Positions 16,310 to 23,501 are shown, numbered from the stretch's first letter. The stretch: DNA of 64,000 nucleotides from Nocardioides humilatus (GCF_008373755.1 NZ_VUJV01000006.1:186001-250000), one strand, 5' to 3'. Numbers and translations are program-made. Notes: generated by a model not told the origin, from the letters alone.

Positions 16310-16717
16310 GTGAGCGAAGTCTTGGACGAGGGCCCCTTCTTCCACGGCACGAAGGCGGACCTGCGGGAGGGCGACCTGCTTACCGCGGGGTTCCGGTCGA
16401 ACTACCGACCCGAGATCGTCATGAACCACATCTACTTCACCGCCCTCGTCGGCGGCGCCGGCCTCGCGGCCGAGTTGGCAGCGGGTGACGCCGAACCGCG
16501 CGTCTACCTCGTCGAGCCGACGGGGGAGTTCGAGAACGACCCCAACGTGACCGACAAGAAGTTCCCCGGCAACCCGACCCGGTCCTACCGCAGCGCCGAG
16601 CCGATCAAGGTCGTCGGCGAGGTCTCCGACTGGCCGCGGCTCGCGCCGGAGGAGCTCCAGGCGTGGCGCGACCGGATCACAGTCCTGACCGCCGAGCGGG
16701 CCGAGATCATCAACTGA
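16310..16717 (+). CDS. arr: Rifampin ADP-ribosyltransferase Arr
   Basis: 135 residues, the standard Arr length. FFHGTKADLREGDLLTAGF at the N-terminus, NHIYFTALVGGAGLAAELA, and VYLVEPTGEFENDPNVTDKK match the family almost throughout, including the NAD-binding H-G-T and the Y-x-E/D region. Arr transfers ADP-ribose from NAD+ to the C23 hydroxyl of rifamycins and inactivates them. There is no mobile element beside it, so it looks like an intrinsic chromosomal copy, as in Mycobacterium smegmatis. The GTG start is six bases after TACGAT. Confidence 0.95.
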   Translation: MSEVLDEGPFFHGTKADLREGDLLTAGFRSNYRPEIVMNHIYFTALVGGAGLAAELAAGDAEPRVYLVEPTGEFENDPNVTDKKFPGNPTRSYRSAEPIKVVGEVSDWPRLAPEELQAWRDRITVLTAERAEIIN

Positions 16718-16738
16718 CTGAGCTCCAGCCCGCCGTGC

Positions 16739-18025
16739 TCACCGGTTCGTCCTGCGGACCGCCTCGCGCGCTCGGGATGTGAGCCTGCCCGGCCTCCCGG
16801 AGATCCTGGCCCACAGACGGCGGCCGACGTCGCCGCCGACCTCGTCGGTGAGGACGGCGCGGAGCTCCTCGGGGATCCGTTGCGCCAGGGTGCGTGCGCG
16901 GTCCAGTCGCTCCGCCGGGTCGAGGCCCAGTTCGCGGGCGTGGGCCAACCAGTGCTTCTCGTAGACCTCGCCGAACCGACGAACGCCGCCGATGTGGAAC
17001 GCGGCGGTCGTGTCGGAGTCGAGCCGTGCGTAGGGGAGTCCGGTGGCGAGGTCGTACAAGGGGGCGAGCCGCACGGTCGCGCCCGCGTAGAGCAGAGCGA
17101 AGTTCTTCGCGTGGCCGTCGGGGCACCCGGCGAGGTAGTTGAAGAGGAGGGCGTCGCTGAAGCGTCGGACGTCATGCTCCGGGTCTGAAGACACGCGCCT
17201 GATGAGCTGGGCGAGCTCGCGGCTGCTCGGACCGCCCCTGGCCTCGTACTTCTCGCTGGGCAGACGTCCGGCGGCTTGGCACAGGTCGACCTGATGGAGC
17301 CTTCGGACGCTTCCGTCGTCGAGGACCCGACGGTCGAAGCGCTTCACCACCACGGACTCCTGGTCGCCGAAGTCGCCGAGGGTGACCGACGCCGTGGGCA
17401 GCTCCAACCTGGCTGCCAGACGCATCGTTGCGAACTCGACAACGGCTTGATGGCGCATCCGTGCGACGCCGGGCTTCACGATGTGGGTCGACGCGACCGA
17501 GCCGTGCGGCTCGTGCCAACGTCCGTCGAGCAGCGCGAGCGTGAACTTGGACTGGGCGCCGGCGAGGCTCCAGTGCTCGGCCGGCATCGTCCACCCGCTC
17601 GTGTCGTCGCGGAGCAATCGCAGGCGAGCGGCGATCTTCTGGTCGTCGACCGGTTCGTAGGATCCTGTGCGGGCCTGCAGGTCGGGCAGCAGGTGGTCGT
17701 CGGCGAACTGGACGGCGCCGGCGCAGTCCTGACCCATCGACGCCAGCAGGTCGAACGCCGTCGGTGGCACGGGACGCCCCAGGCTGTCAGCGAGATCGGC
17801 TGCCCACCGCTGGCGTACGGCGGCGTCGTCGGGGAGGAGACCTTCGAGGAACGCCTCGACCGGCTTGCCGCGATGGGCCGCTGCGTTGACAAGGAGCGCG
17901 GGCGTGAGCGGATGACGCATGGCTGCCGGGTCGCTGTAGGTGAGCCGCAGACCCCCGCGGGCGCCCCGCTCCACCTGCGCGACCGTCGTGCCGTCCAGAA
18001 GGACGTGGAGACGGTCAGTCGCCAC
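16739..18025 (-). CDS. hipA: HipA-like serine/threonine kinase toxin
   Basis: 428 residues. N-terminal HipA subdomain (about 1-100), Gly-rich loop SLAGAQSKFTLALLDGRW (about 153-170; its serine matches the autophosphorylation site region of E. coli HipA), STHIVKP lysine strand, catalytic loop LAGCPDGHAKNFALLY (about 297-312) and the metal-binding LAPLYDLATGLPY. All kinase residues seem intact, so it should phosphorylate a target such as glutamyl-tRNA synthetase. The GTG at 18025 overlaps the HipB gene by 11 bp and has GAGGAG upstream; the longer frame is antitoxin sequence in another phase. Confidence 0.9.
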   Translation of the reverse strand: MATDRLHVLLDGTTVAQVERGARGGLRLTYSDPAAMRHPLTPALLVNAAAHRGKPVEAFLEGLLPDDAAVRQRWAADLADSLGRPVPPTAFDLLASMGQDCAGAVQFADDHLLPDLQARTGSYEPVDDQKIAARLRLLRDDTSGWTMPAEHWSLAGAQSKFTLALLDGRWHEPHGSVASTHIVKPGVARMRHQAVVEFATMRLAARLELPTASVTLGDFGDQESVVVKRFDRRVLDDGSVRRLHQVDLCQAAGRLPSEKYEARGGPSSRELAQLIRRVSSDPEHDVRRFSDALLFNYLAGCPDGHAKNFALLYAGATVRLAPLYDLATGLPYARLDSDTTAAFHIGGVRRFGEVYEKHWLAHARELGLDPAERLDRARTLAQRIPEELRAVLTDEVGGDVGRRLWARISGRPGRLTSRAREAVRRTNR

Positions 18026-18329
18026 GGAGCATCTCCTCGAGCGCCGACTCGTCCTCGACATCTTGCGTGCTCCGGGCTGTCGGTCGGACGACGAGCTCGA
18101 GGTCGAGCGCTCGGAGCACCGGCATGAGGCTCGCCGCCTCAGGGTTCGGATGACCGGCCTCGAGCCGGATCAGCCACCCGCGCGACACGCCGGCGGCCTC
18201 TGCCAAGTCGCGTTGAGTGACCTTCCGGGCGCGGCGGACGTCGCGCACGACGAGGCCGATCCTGGCCCAGTCGTTGATGATGTAGTTGTCCACGAATGTC
18301 ATCGTAACATGACATTGAGTGAATGTCAT
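18015..18329 (-). CDS. hipB: HipB-like XRE antitoxin
   Basis: Up to 104 residues. An XRE helix-turn-helix occupies about 27-80 (VTQRDLAEAAGVSRGWLIRL), followed by a short acidic tail, a normal HipB form. It should neutralise HipA and repress the hipBA promoter. The first ATG (18329) lies inside the operator palindrome; an in-frame ATG at 18302 (MTFVDNYIIND) also works and would leave the operator outside the coding region. Start choice is uncertain. Confidence 0.85.
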   Translation of the reverse strand: MTFTQCHVTMTFVDNYIINDWARIGLVVRDVRRARKVTQRDLAEAAGVSRGWLIRLEAGHPNPEAASLMPVLRALDLELVVRPTARSTQDVEDESALEEMLRGD

Positions 18330-18330
18330 G
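18295..18330. promoter_or_regulatory. hipBA operator with three alternating half-sites
   Basis: AATGTCAT (18295-18302), ATGACATT (18309-18316) and AATGTCAT (18322-18329) form two overlapping perfect inverted repeats with 6- and 5-bp spacers; the right pair extends to 9-bp arms (CATGACATT / AATGTCATG). A further GTGACATT lies near 18362. This fits cooperative HipB or HipBA binding. Confidence 0.75.
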
Positions 18331-18407
18331 GTTCAGTGACTATCGCACCAAGTGCGCGATCCGTGACATTCAACGCTCAACGGCCGCGATTCCCCTGGGA
18401 GGGGTCG

Positions 18408-19601
18408 TCACCAGGTGCGCGCCCACACGCAGTAGTCGGTGCGGCGAAGGTGCTCCACGACCTCGGTCGACAGCGGCGCCGACGTGTCGGTGACGACGTA
18501 TCCGAGCTGGTCGCGCGTCGACAGGGTCTGGTCGACAACGTTGTCGCCGGCCGAGGCGAGCGCGGCGTTGAGGTCGGCGAGCACCCCGGGGACGTTGTGG
18601 TGGAGGAGCCCCAGCCGGTGCCCCTCGGTCAACGCCGGCGGGACGACGGCGGGCAGGTTGACCGAGAGCGCGGTGCTGCCCTCGAGGGCGAACCTCGCGA
18701 GCTTCTCGGCGACGAACCAGCCGATCTCCTCCTGGGCCTCCTGGGTCGATCCGCCGATGTGCGGCGTCAGGATGACGTTGTCGAGGCCTCGGAGCACGGA
18801 GTCGAACGGGTCTCCCTGCGCCTTGGGCTCGGCGGGGAAGACGTCAACGGCGGCGCCGGCGATGTGACCGGACTCGAGGTGGTCACGCAACGACTCGTAG
18901 TCGACGACCATGCCGCGCGAGGCGTTGACGAAGAGCGAGCGCGGCTTCATCGCGGCGAACTCGTCGGCTCCGAAGAAACCGGCGTTGCCGAGGCGCCCGT
19001 CGACGTGGAGGCTGACGACGTCGGCCTCGGCGAGCAGGCCCGCCAGCGACGTCAGCCGGCGCGCGTTGCCGTGGGCCGGACGGTCCGCCTTGTCGAAGAA
19101 GACGACCCGCATCCCGAGGGCCTCGGCGACCGTCGACAGCTGGGTGCCGATGTTGCCGTAGCCGACGATCCCCAGCGTGCGGCCCCGCACCTCGTGGCTG
19201 CCGCGAGCCGACTTGTCCCAGATGCCGTCGTGCATCCGCTGGGTCTTCTCCGGCAGCCGTCGGGCGAGGGCGATGATCTCGCCGATCACGAGCTCGACGA
19301 CGCTGCGGGTGTTGGAGTACGGCGCGTTGAAGACGCCGACGCCCCGTCCCGCTGCCGTCGCGAGATCGACCTGGTTGGTGCCGATGCAGAAGCAGCCGAT
19401 CGCCCGGAGGTCGGGCGACTCCTCGAGGACCCGCGCGGTGACGGTCGTCGTCGACCGGATCCCCAGGAGGGTGACACCGGCGAGCGCGGCGACCAGCTCG
19501 TCCTCGGCCAGGGCCCCGGGGCGCAGGTCGACCTCGTAGCCGCGGCTTTCGAGCACCTCGACCGCGGCCGGGTGGATGTTCTCCAATAGCAATGCCCTCA
19601 C
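18408..19601 (-). CDS. serA: D-3-phosphoglycerate dehydrogenase, short (E. coli-like) form
   Basis: 397 residues. NAD motif LGIVGYGNIGTQLSTVAE (about 142-159), catalytic Arg/Glu/His in VNASRGMVVD, VFPAEP and LTPHIGGSTQEAQEEIG, and a C-terminal ACT domain (about 325-397; HHNVPGVLADLNAALASAG). It oxidises 3-phosphoglycerate in serine synthesis, with likely serine feedback through ACT. Most actinobacteria have a ~530-residue SerA with an extra domain; this is the shorter type with the GSHEVRGRTLGI signature. The GTG start is six bases after TACGGT on the minus strand. Confidence 0.93.
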   Translation of the reverse strand: MRALLLENIHPAAVEVLESRGYEVDLRPGALAEDELVAALAGVTLLGIRSTTTVTARVLEESPDLRAIGCFCIGTNQVDLATAAGRGVGVFNAPYSNTRSVVELVIGEIIALARRLPEKTQRMHDGIWDKSARGSHEVRGRTLGIVGYGNIGTQLSTVAEALGMRVVFFDKADRPAHGNARRLTSLAGLLAEADVVSLHVDGRLGNAGFFGADEFAAMKPRSLFVNASRGMVVDYESLRDHLESGHIAGAAVDVFPAEPKAQGDPFDSVLRGLDNVILTPHIGGSTQEAQEEIGWFVAEKLARFALEGSTALSVNLPAVVPPALTEGHRLGLLHHNVPGVLADLNAALASAGDNVVDQTLSTRDQLGYVVTDTSAPLSTEVVEHLRRTDYCVWARTW

Positions 19602-19607
19602 GGGACC

Positions 19608-19613
19608 ACCGTA
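19608..19613 (-). promoter_or_regulatory. -10 element of leaderless serA promoter
   Basis: TACGGT on the minus strand, exactly six bases before the GTG at 19601. It lies just beyond the breakpoint of the truncated FAD-enzyme gene. Confidence 0.6.
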
Positions 19614-19623
19614 TCGAGGGGTC

Positions 19624-19646
19624 CGCTCGGGCAGTCGGCCCGAGCG
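19624..19646. terminator. 9-bp hairpin at the end of the hspR operon
   Basis: CGCTCGGGC, a 5-base loop, GCCCGAGCG. It sits where the truncated FAD-enzyme frame loses similarity and just upstream of the serA promoter, so it could end transcription from the hspR-methyltransferase operon. No T-run follows. Confidence 0.55.
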
Positions 19647-19758
19647 CCGCGCACAGTCCAGTGATGCCGCCGCCGACCACGACCGTTTCGATCTCTCCGC
19701 CGACCTCCGGTCGTGGCTGCGCGGCCGGCAACTGCTGCCAAGCGGTCTCGCGCATCAC
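19639..19758 (-). pseudogene. 5' fragment of an FAD-dependent oxidoreductase gene
   Basis: The GTG at 19758 overlaps the methyltransferase stop as GTGA, so this was the third gene of the operon. About 40 codons are recognisable and end in the FAD/NAD-binding motif ETVVVGGGITGLCAALG. After that the frame runs into a hairpin and then antisense to serA without further FAD-enzyme features. The rest of the enzyme (300+ residues) is missing, so this is a deletion scar rather than a gene. Confidence 0.65.
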
Positions 19759-20504
19759 CTTGTCGTCGTCGAAGGCGCCATCGGTGGTTCGTTGACCCGC
19801 CGCGGCCCGACATCGACGAGCAGTCCGCCGGGTAGGTAGTCGCGCACCTCGTGGATCGCCCACCGCACATGCGCGCCAGCCTGACCTTCGATGACCGCCC
19901 GGAGAACGTCGACCTGCTCGTGATCGCCGACCTGGGCGATGACGTGGCCTCCAGGTAGAAGGTGCCGCAGTGCGATCCCCAGCCCGAGGACGAGCTGGGC
20001 AGTGCCGTTGACCCCGCCGTCGATGGCATCGGCCGGATCGTCCGGGAAGTCGTCCACGCGCGCGGAATGGACCCAGGGTGGGTCGAGGATCACCAGAGCG
20101 AACTGCTCGTCCTCCATGAGCGCCTCCTGCATCCACGCCTCGCGAACGTCGGCAAGCACTCCGGCGGCGCCGGCGTTGCGGCGGGCGTAGGTGGCGGCCA
20201 CCGGGTGACGGTCTACTTGCACGAGGGTCCTGCCCGTCAACGAAGCGGCCAGGACGCCGATCTGACCGGCGCCGCAGCACAGCTCCAGGATCGGCCCGTC
20301 CGGGCATGCCGGCGAGAGGGCAGCGACCCAGTGGCTCTGGGCTGTGGTCCACGGACGCGGGCGCAGCACGCGGGGATCCCAGGTGACCTCGATGCCGCCG
20401 AACAGAGCGACCTCCGTCGTCGCTCCAGGCTCGGTCTCACACTCGGGTTCGAGGGCATCAGTAGTTTCCACCAACGGGAGATACCCGCTCACGTGGGGGC
20501 GCAT
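19755..20504 (-). CDS. Class I SAM-dependent methyltransferase
   Basis: 249 residues. Motif I is ILELCCGAGQIGVLAA (about 71-86) and motif IV is VILDPPWVHS (about 138-147). The DPPW motif points to N-methylation of a nucleobase or a protein side-chain amide, as in RsmC/PrmC-like enzymes. The ATG at 20504 lies 28 bp after the HspR-like gene, so it is co-transcribed; the longer frame upstream is HspR sequence out of phase. The substrate is unknown. A protein- or rRNA-modifying role under heat stress would suit the context. Confidence 0.75.
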   Translation of the reverse strand: MRPHVSGYLPLVETTDALEPECETEPGATTEVALFGGIEVTWDPRVLRPRPWTTAQSHWVAALSPACPDGPILELCCGAGQIGVLAASLTGRTLVQVDRHPVAATYARRNAGAAGVLADVREAWMQEALMEDEQFALVILDPPWVHSARVDDFPDDPADAIDGGVNGTAQLVLGLGIALRHLLPGGHVIAQVGDHEQVDVLRAVIEGQAGAHVRWAIHEVRDYLPGGLLVDVGPRRVNEPPMAPSTTTR

Positions 20505-20532
20505 CCCGGCCCGGCGACTGATGCCGGGGCCA

Positions 20533-20838
20533 CTAGGCAGGTTCGGGCCGCGGTCGGCGCCGCAGACGAGCGTTGTCCTCCTCCAGCCGCGCGACTGCCG
20601 TCTCGAGCTCGAGCACCCGGGCGATGCCGGCCAGGTTGAGCCCGTCGGCGAGCAGTTCGCCGATCCGTTGCAGCACCTCGATGTCGGCGGGGCTGTACAG
20701 CCGGCTACCACCGGCGCTCCGGGCGGGATCGATGAGACCGCGCCGCTCGTAGACCCGCAGGTTCTGGATGTTCATCGCCGCCATGTCGGCGGCGACCGAG
20801 ATCGCGAACACCCCTCGGCGGTGCGGATCACTCCTCAT
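20533..20838 (-). CDS. HspR-like MerR-family heat-shock regulator
   Basis: 101 residues. The HTH covers about 10-60 (GVFAISVAADMAAMNIQNLR, YERRGLIDPAR), followed by the HspR-type NLAGIARVLELETAVARLEE coiled coil. HspR proteins repress chaperone genes together with DnaK. AGGAGGAG precedes the ATG at 20838, which fixes the start; the longer frame is unlikely. It is divergent from an hsp20 gene and not next to dnaK/dnaJ/grpE, so it is probably a dedicated second copy for the small heat-shock protein. Confidence 0.85.
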   Translation of the reverse strand: MRSDPHRRGVFAISVAADMAAMNIQNLRVYERRGLIDPARSAGGSRLYSPADIEVLQRIGELLADGLNLAGIARVLELETAVARLEEDNARLRRRPRPEPA

Positions 20839-20854
20839 CGCTCTCCTCCTGATC

Positions 20855-20884
20855 TTGACAACCACGAATCAGGATATCTATAAC
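20855..20884 (+). promoter_or_regulatory. Strong sigma-70-type promoter of hsp20 with inverted repeat
   Basis: TTGACA (20855-20860), an 18-base spacer and TATAAC (20879-20884). TCTAT-N8-ATAGA (20877-20894) overlaps the -10, and CTTGA...TCAGG (20854-20873) looks like a weak HspR (HAIR) site with a 10-base rather than 11-base centre. Both are repressor positions. Confidence 0.6.
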
Positions 20885-20942
20885 AAGCGATAGAGGTAAG
20901 ACATCCCGTCGAACCCATACCAACAGACCAGGAGGAAACGCC

Positions 20943-21377
20943 ATGTTGCTGCGCACCACCGACCCGTTCCGTGACTTCGACCGCCTGACCCAGAGCCTGC
21001 TCGGCACGGCGACTCGTCCTGCTGTGATGCCGATGGACGCCTGGCGGGAGGGCGACCGGTTCGTCATCGAGTTCGACCTGCCGGGCGTGGCCAAGGAATC
21101 GATCGACCTCGACGTCGAGCGCAACGTCCTCACCGTCCGCGCCGAGCGCATGCCCCGCAACGGCGACTGGGAGCTGTTGGCTTCGGAGCGACCGCGTGGC
21201 GCTTTCAGCCGTCAGCTCGTCCTCGGTGACAATCTCGACCTCGACCGGATCGAGGCCAGCTACGACGCGGGCGTCCTACGGCTGCTCGTGCCCGTGGCGG
21301 AGAAGGCCAAGCCGCGCAAGATCACGATCTCCGCGAACGGGCTGGACCGCGACGACCGCCAGGCGATCGAGGCCTGA
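20943..21377 (+). CDS. Hsp20/alpha-crystallin small heat-shock protein
   Basis: 144 residues. The alpha-crystallin domain runs about 30-130: [55 protein letters not shown] and the hallmark [20 protein letters not shown]. It is an ATP-independent holdase for unfolding proteins in the cytoplasm. AGGAGG lies eight bases before the ATG. It is divergent from an HspR-like regulator, with a near-consensus promoter that carries inverted repeats. Confidence 0.95.
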   Translation: MLLRTTDPFRDFDRLTQSLLGTATRPAVMPMDAWREGDRFVIEFDLPGVAKESIDLDVERNVLTVRAERMPRNGDWELLASERPRGAFSRQLVLGDNLDLDRIEASYDAGVLRLLVPVAEKAKPRKITISANGLDRDDRQAIEA

Positions 21378-21386
21378 CCGAGGCCG

Positions 21387-21419
21387 CGGAGGGCGGGGTC
21401 CGGGAGGCCTCGCCCTCCG
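21387..21419 (+). terminator. Hairpin after hsp20
   Basis: CGGAGGGCG and CGCCCTCCG pair perfectly across a 15-base loop, starting nine bases after the hsp20 stop. There is no T-run; this is common in high-GC actinobacteria. Confidence 0.6.
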
Positions 21420-21438
21420 TGCTGTCTGTGCCACTGAC

Positions 21439-21615
21439 TCAGATCAAGGCGAAGAGGTGGTCGCGGCAGTCCTCGGCCAGCAGGCCACGACCGAGCGCCT
21501 CCCTGACGAAGGGCTGGAGCTCGGCAGGCAGATCGCTGCGTGCGACGTGGCGCTGGCCGACGGCGGCGACGAGGTCGAAGATCCCGGAGGCCGTGGTCGA
21601 GTGGTCAGTACGCAT
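21439..21615 (-). CDS. Small hypothetical protein (58 aa)
   Basis: MRTDHSTTASGIFDLVAAVG begins a 58-residue frame that ends FALI. It has normal GC-rich third positions and a balanced, soluble, slightly amphipathic sequence (HVARSDLPAELQPFVREALG), unlike the Arg/Ser/Pro-rich shadow frames around it. There is no Shine-Dalgarno; TACCCG lies six bases upstream of the ATG and may serve as a -10. It is convergent to hsp20. Function is unknown; an unexpressed frame cannot be excluded. Confidence 0.45.
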   Translation of the reverse strand: MRTDHSTTASGIFDLVAAVGQRHVARSDLPAELQPFVREALGRGLLAEDCRDHLFALI

Positions 21616-21788
21616 GCCCAGCGGGTACCCGAGGGAGCCTCACGAATACGGCGCACGTGTGCCGCGAGCCTGCGGCCGCGAACGACTTGACGTACCGCGG
21701 ATTGGGTAACAGGGGATCACGCGGTCCTGCCGGGCCGCAGTTGAAACGGGGCGACAGGTGGGTGATGTGCGTGCGTGAGGGAGCGGCC

Positions 21789-22778
21789 GTGATACTTCCC
21801 GAACCGAGGGGGCCATTGAGCGCCGATGTCGTGCGCGCGCTGCGCGCCGACGGCGAGGTGCGTCGGGACGTGGAGGCGACCGACGAGGAGGACTTCCACC
21901 TCAGCCTCTGGCTCCTCTACGAGCTTCACTACCGGAGCTTCGAAGGCGTCGACGACTCCCTGGAGTGGTCGCCGCCGCTCTTGGCCCTGCGGCGCGCGCT
22001 CGAGGAGCAGTTCGAAGCGGAGCTGCGCGGCGCCTGCGCTCCACTCGTCGCTCGCGCCGAGCAGGCCGATGGGGTGCCGGACCAGCTTGCGGCCATCGCC
22101 TCCTTCGACAGCGGGACCTCCTTGCCGCTCTTCCTCCAGCGGGAGGCGACGCGTGACCAGTACCTGGAGTTCCTCGTCCAGCGCAGCCTCTACCACCTCA
22201 AGGAGAGCGATCCGCAGGCGTGGGCACTGCCTCGGTTGGACGGCCCGGCGAAGGTTGCGCTCGCCGAGCTGCAGTACGACGAGTTCGGAGGCGGTCGGCC
22301 TGAACGCCTGCACAGCAGGCTCTTCGCCGAGGCGCTCGCCGCCGCCGGGCTCGAGTCGTCCTTCGGCGCCTACGTCAACCGCGTCCCGTCGTACACGTTG
22401 GCGGTCAACAACGCGATGTCCTTGTTCGGGTTGCACCGGCGGCTCCGGGGTGCGGCCATGGGTCACTTGGCAGCGTTTGAGATGACGAGCTCGCTGCCGT
22501 GTCGCCGACTGCTCCAGGGCGCAGACCGGCTGGAGCTGCCGGAGGCGGTCGGACACTACTTCGACGAGCACGTCGAGGCGGACGCCGTGCACGAGCACCT
22601 CGCGTCACGCGGGATCTGCGGGGCGCTGGTCGGCGCCGAGCCCGACCTGCAGTCCGATGTGCTCTTCGGTGCCGCCGCCTGCGTCCATCTCGATGCGGTG
22701 GTGGCGGAGCGGATGGTGGATGCCTGGACGCACGGGCAGTCCACGCTGTTGGCGGAGGCAGGGGAGAACGTCGCGTGA
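21789..22778 (+). CDS. Heme-oxygenase-like di-iron (iron-containing redox) protein
   Basis: 329 residues, all-helical. Likely metal ligands lie in LLYELHYRSFEG (about 37-48), QYDEFGGGRPERLHSRLFAE (about 158-177) and YFDEHVEADAVHEHLA (about 257-272); the E...DExxGxxxxxxH and ExxxxxxxH patterns are typical of heme-oxygenase-like diiron oxidases. The reaction is unknown; relatives oxidise or fragment small amine or fatty substrates. I chose the GTG at 21789 (GAGGGAG six bases upstream); an in-frame ATG at 21765 is possible. The stop overlaps the CDSTH iron-sulfur gene as GTGA. Confidence 0.8.
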   Translation: MILPEPRGPLSADVVRALRADGEVRRDVEATDEEDFHLSLWLLYELHYRSFEGVDDSLEWSPPLLALRRALEEQFEAELRGACAPLVARAEQADGVPDQLAAIASFDSGTSLPLFLQREATRDQYLEFLVQRSLYHLKESDPQAWALPRLDGPAKVALAELQYDEFGGGRPERLHSRLFAEALAAAGLESSFGAYVNRVPSYTLAVNNAMSLFGLHRRLRGAAMGHLAAFEMTSSLPCRRLLQGADRLELPEAVGHYFDEHVEADAVHEHLASRGICGALVGAEPDLQSDVLFGAAACVHLDAVVAERMVDAWTHGQSTLLAEAGENVA

Positions 22779-22957
22779 GCGAGTGTGAGATCACGGTGGT
22801 GCCCGGCGGTCCGGCGCTGGTGCGCGGCGCTGGCTTCGTCCGCGACGAGGACGGCAACCGCCACGAGGTCGGCCGCGCGGTCGTCGCCGTGTGCCTGTGC
22901 GGCCTGACCCAGCGAGCGCCCTGGTGCGATTCGACGCACAAGGTCGCGGGCGACTAA
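22775..22957 (+). CDS. CDGSH-type iron-sulfur mini-protein
   Basis: 60 residues. The motif VCLCGLTQRAPWCDSTHK has the C-x-C, P-x-C and terminal His ligands of a CDGSH [2Fe-2S] cluster (here CDSTH). A short beta segment (ITVVPGGPALVRGAGFVRDE) precedes it. It is translationally coupled to the heme-oxygenase-like protein and is the obvious electron or cluster partner for that enzyme. No membrane anchor is present, so it is cytosolic. Confidence 0.88.
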   Translation: MSECEITVVPGGPALVRGAGFVRDEDGNRHEVGRAVVAVCLCGLTQRAPWCDSTHKVAGD

Positions 22958-23003
22958 GAGTCGCTGCTGGCCGGCGTGGCCGACCACGACATGGTCTGTG
23001 GCG

Positions 23004-23130
23004 TCACGGGCCGGGATAGCCCGACGCCTTCAACAACCGCGCCGCGCCCATCGCCTCGCCGACCCCGTACGTCGACGCATTGGCGGGCAACGTGAACCCG
23101 ACGTCGTAGAAGCGACCCCGGACCTGAGCA
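23004..23130 (-). pseudogene. Possible C-terminal remnant of an unidentified gene
   Basis: On the minus strand a ~35-codon stretch ending at TGA (23004-23006) reads like real protein (GRFYDVGFTLPANAS followed by TYGVGEAMGAARLLKASGYP) and contrasts with the shadow frames nearby. No start codon or further recognisable sequence lies upstream; hairpins interrupt it. I do not recognise the family. Confidence 0.35.
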
Positions 23131-23147
23131 AGCGGTCCGGGGCCGCT
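23111..23147 (+). terminator. Strong hairpin, candidate terminator of the oxidase-CDGSH operon
   Basis: CCCCGGACC / GGTCCGGGG pair perfectly, and AGCG / CGCT extend the stem after one mismatch. It is followed by TTGCACATATTTT, a weak T-rich tail. Confidence 0.65.
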
Positions 23148-23195
23148 TGCACATATTTTCCAGAATCCAACCCGGGTTGCAATACAAATCGCAGA

Positions 23196-23232
23196 CGCCC
23201 CACCCCGGCTCTTGCTCGACCGGGGTGGGGCG
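23196..23232. terminator. Second strong hairpin, 13-bp perfect stem
   Basis: CGCCCCACCCCGG, an 11-base loop, then CCGGGGTGGGGCG. It lies between the plus-strand operon above and the minus-strand small gene at 23310-23501, so it may terminate transcription from both sides. Confidence 0.65.
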
Positions 23233-23309
23233 CCTCGAAGTGCCGATACCCCTCCACCGCGACGCGAGTCGGGGCGTGGCGAAGAAATCTTCGATGACCT
23301 GGGTGCGAC

Positions 23310-23501
23310 CTAGATGTCGTGGGGCGCCATGTCGAGGGCGGGCAACCACTCACGCACGGTCTCCCCGTCGGATTCGATCTCGACCAAGCCCTCGAGGATG
23401 TCGCCGTTGCGACGCCACTCCAGGACCGCAGTATCGGCGTCCAATGGTGCCGCAGGCCCGGCGTCAGAAACTGCGCGGGTGAAGGGCGGATCTTTCAACA
23501 T
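23310..23501 (-). CDS. Small hypothetical protein (63 aa)
   Basis: Begins MLKDPPFTRAVSDAGPAA and contains LEWRRNGDILEGLVEIESDG, a likely beta hairpin, then REWLPALD. AAGGA lies nine bases before the ATG at 23501. An upstream in-frame ATG at 23528 exists but would spoil the Shine-Dalgarno fit. It is acidic, with no signal peptide or membrane segment. Not recognised; no functional link to neighbours. Confidence 0.55.
   Translation of the reverse strand: MLKDPPFTRAVSDAGPAAPLDADTAVLEWRRNGDILEGLVEIESDGETVREWLPALDMAPHDI

Noticed and set aside
20854-20873. HspR HAIR site CTTGA...TCAGG
   Set aside because: Resembles CTTGAGT-N7-ACTCAAG only in the outer bases and the spacing is one base short. Mentioned in the promoter entry but not called as a separate operator.
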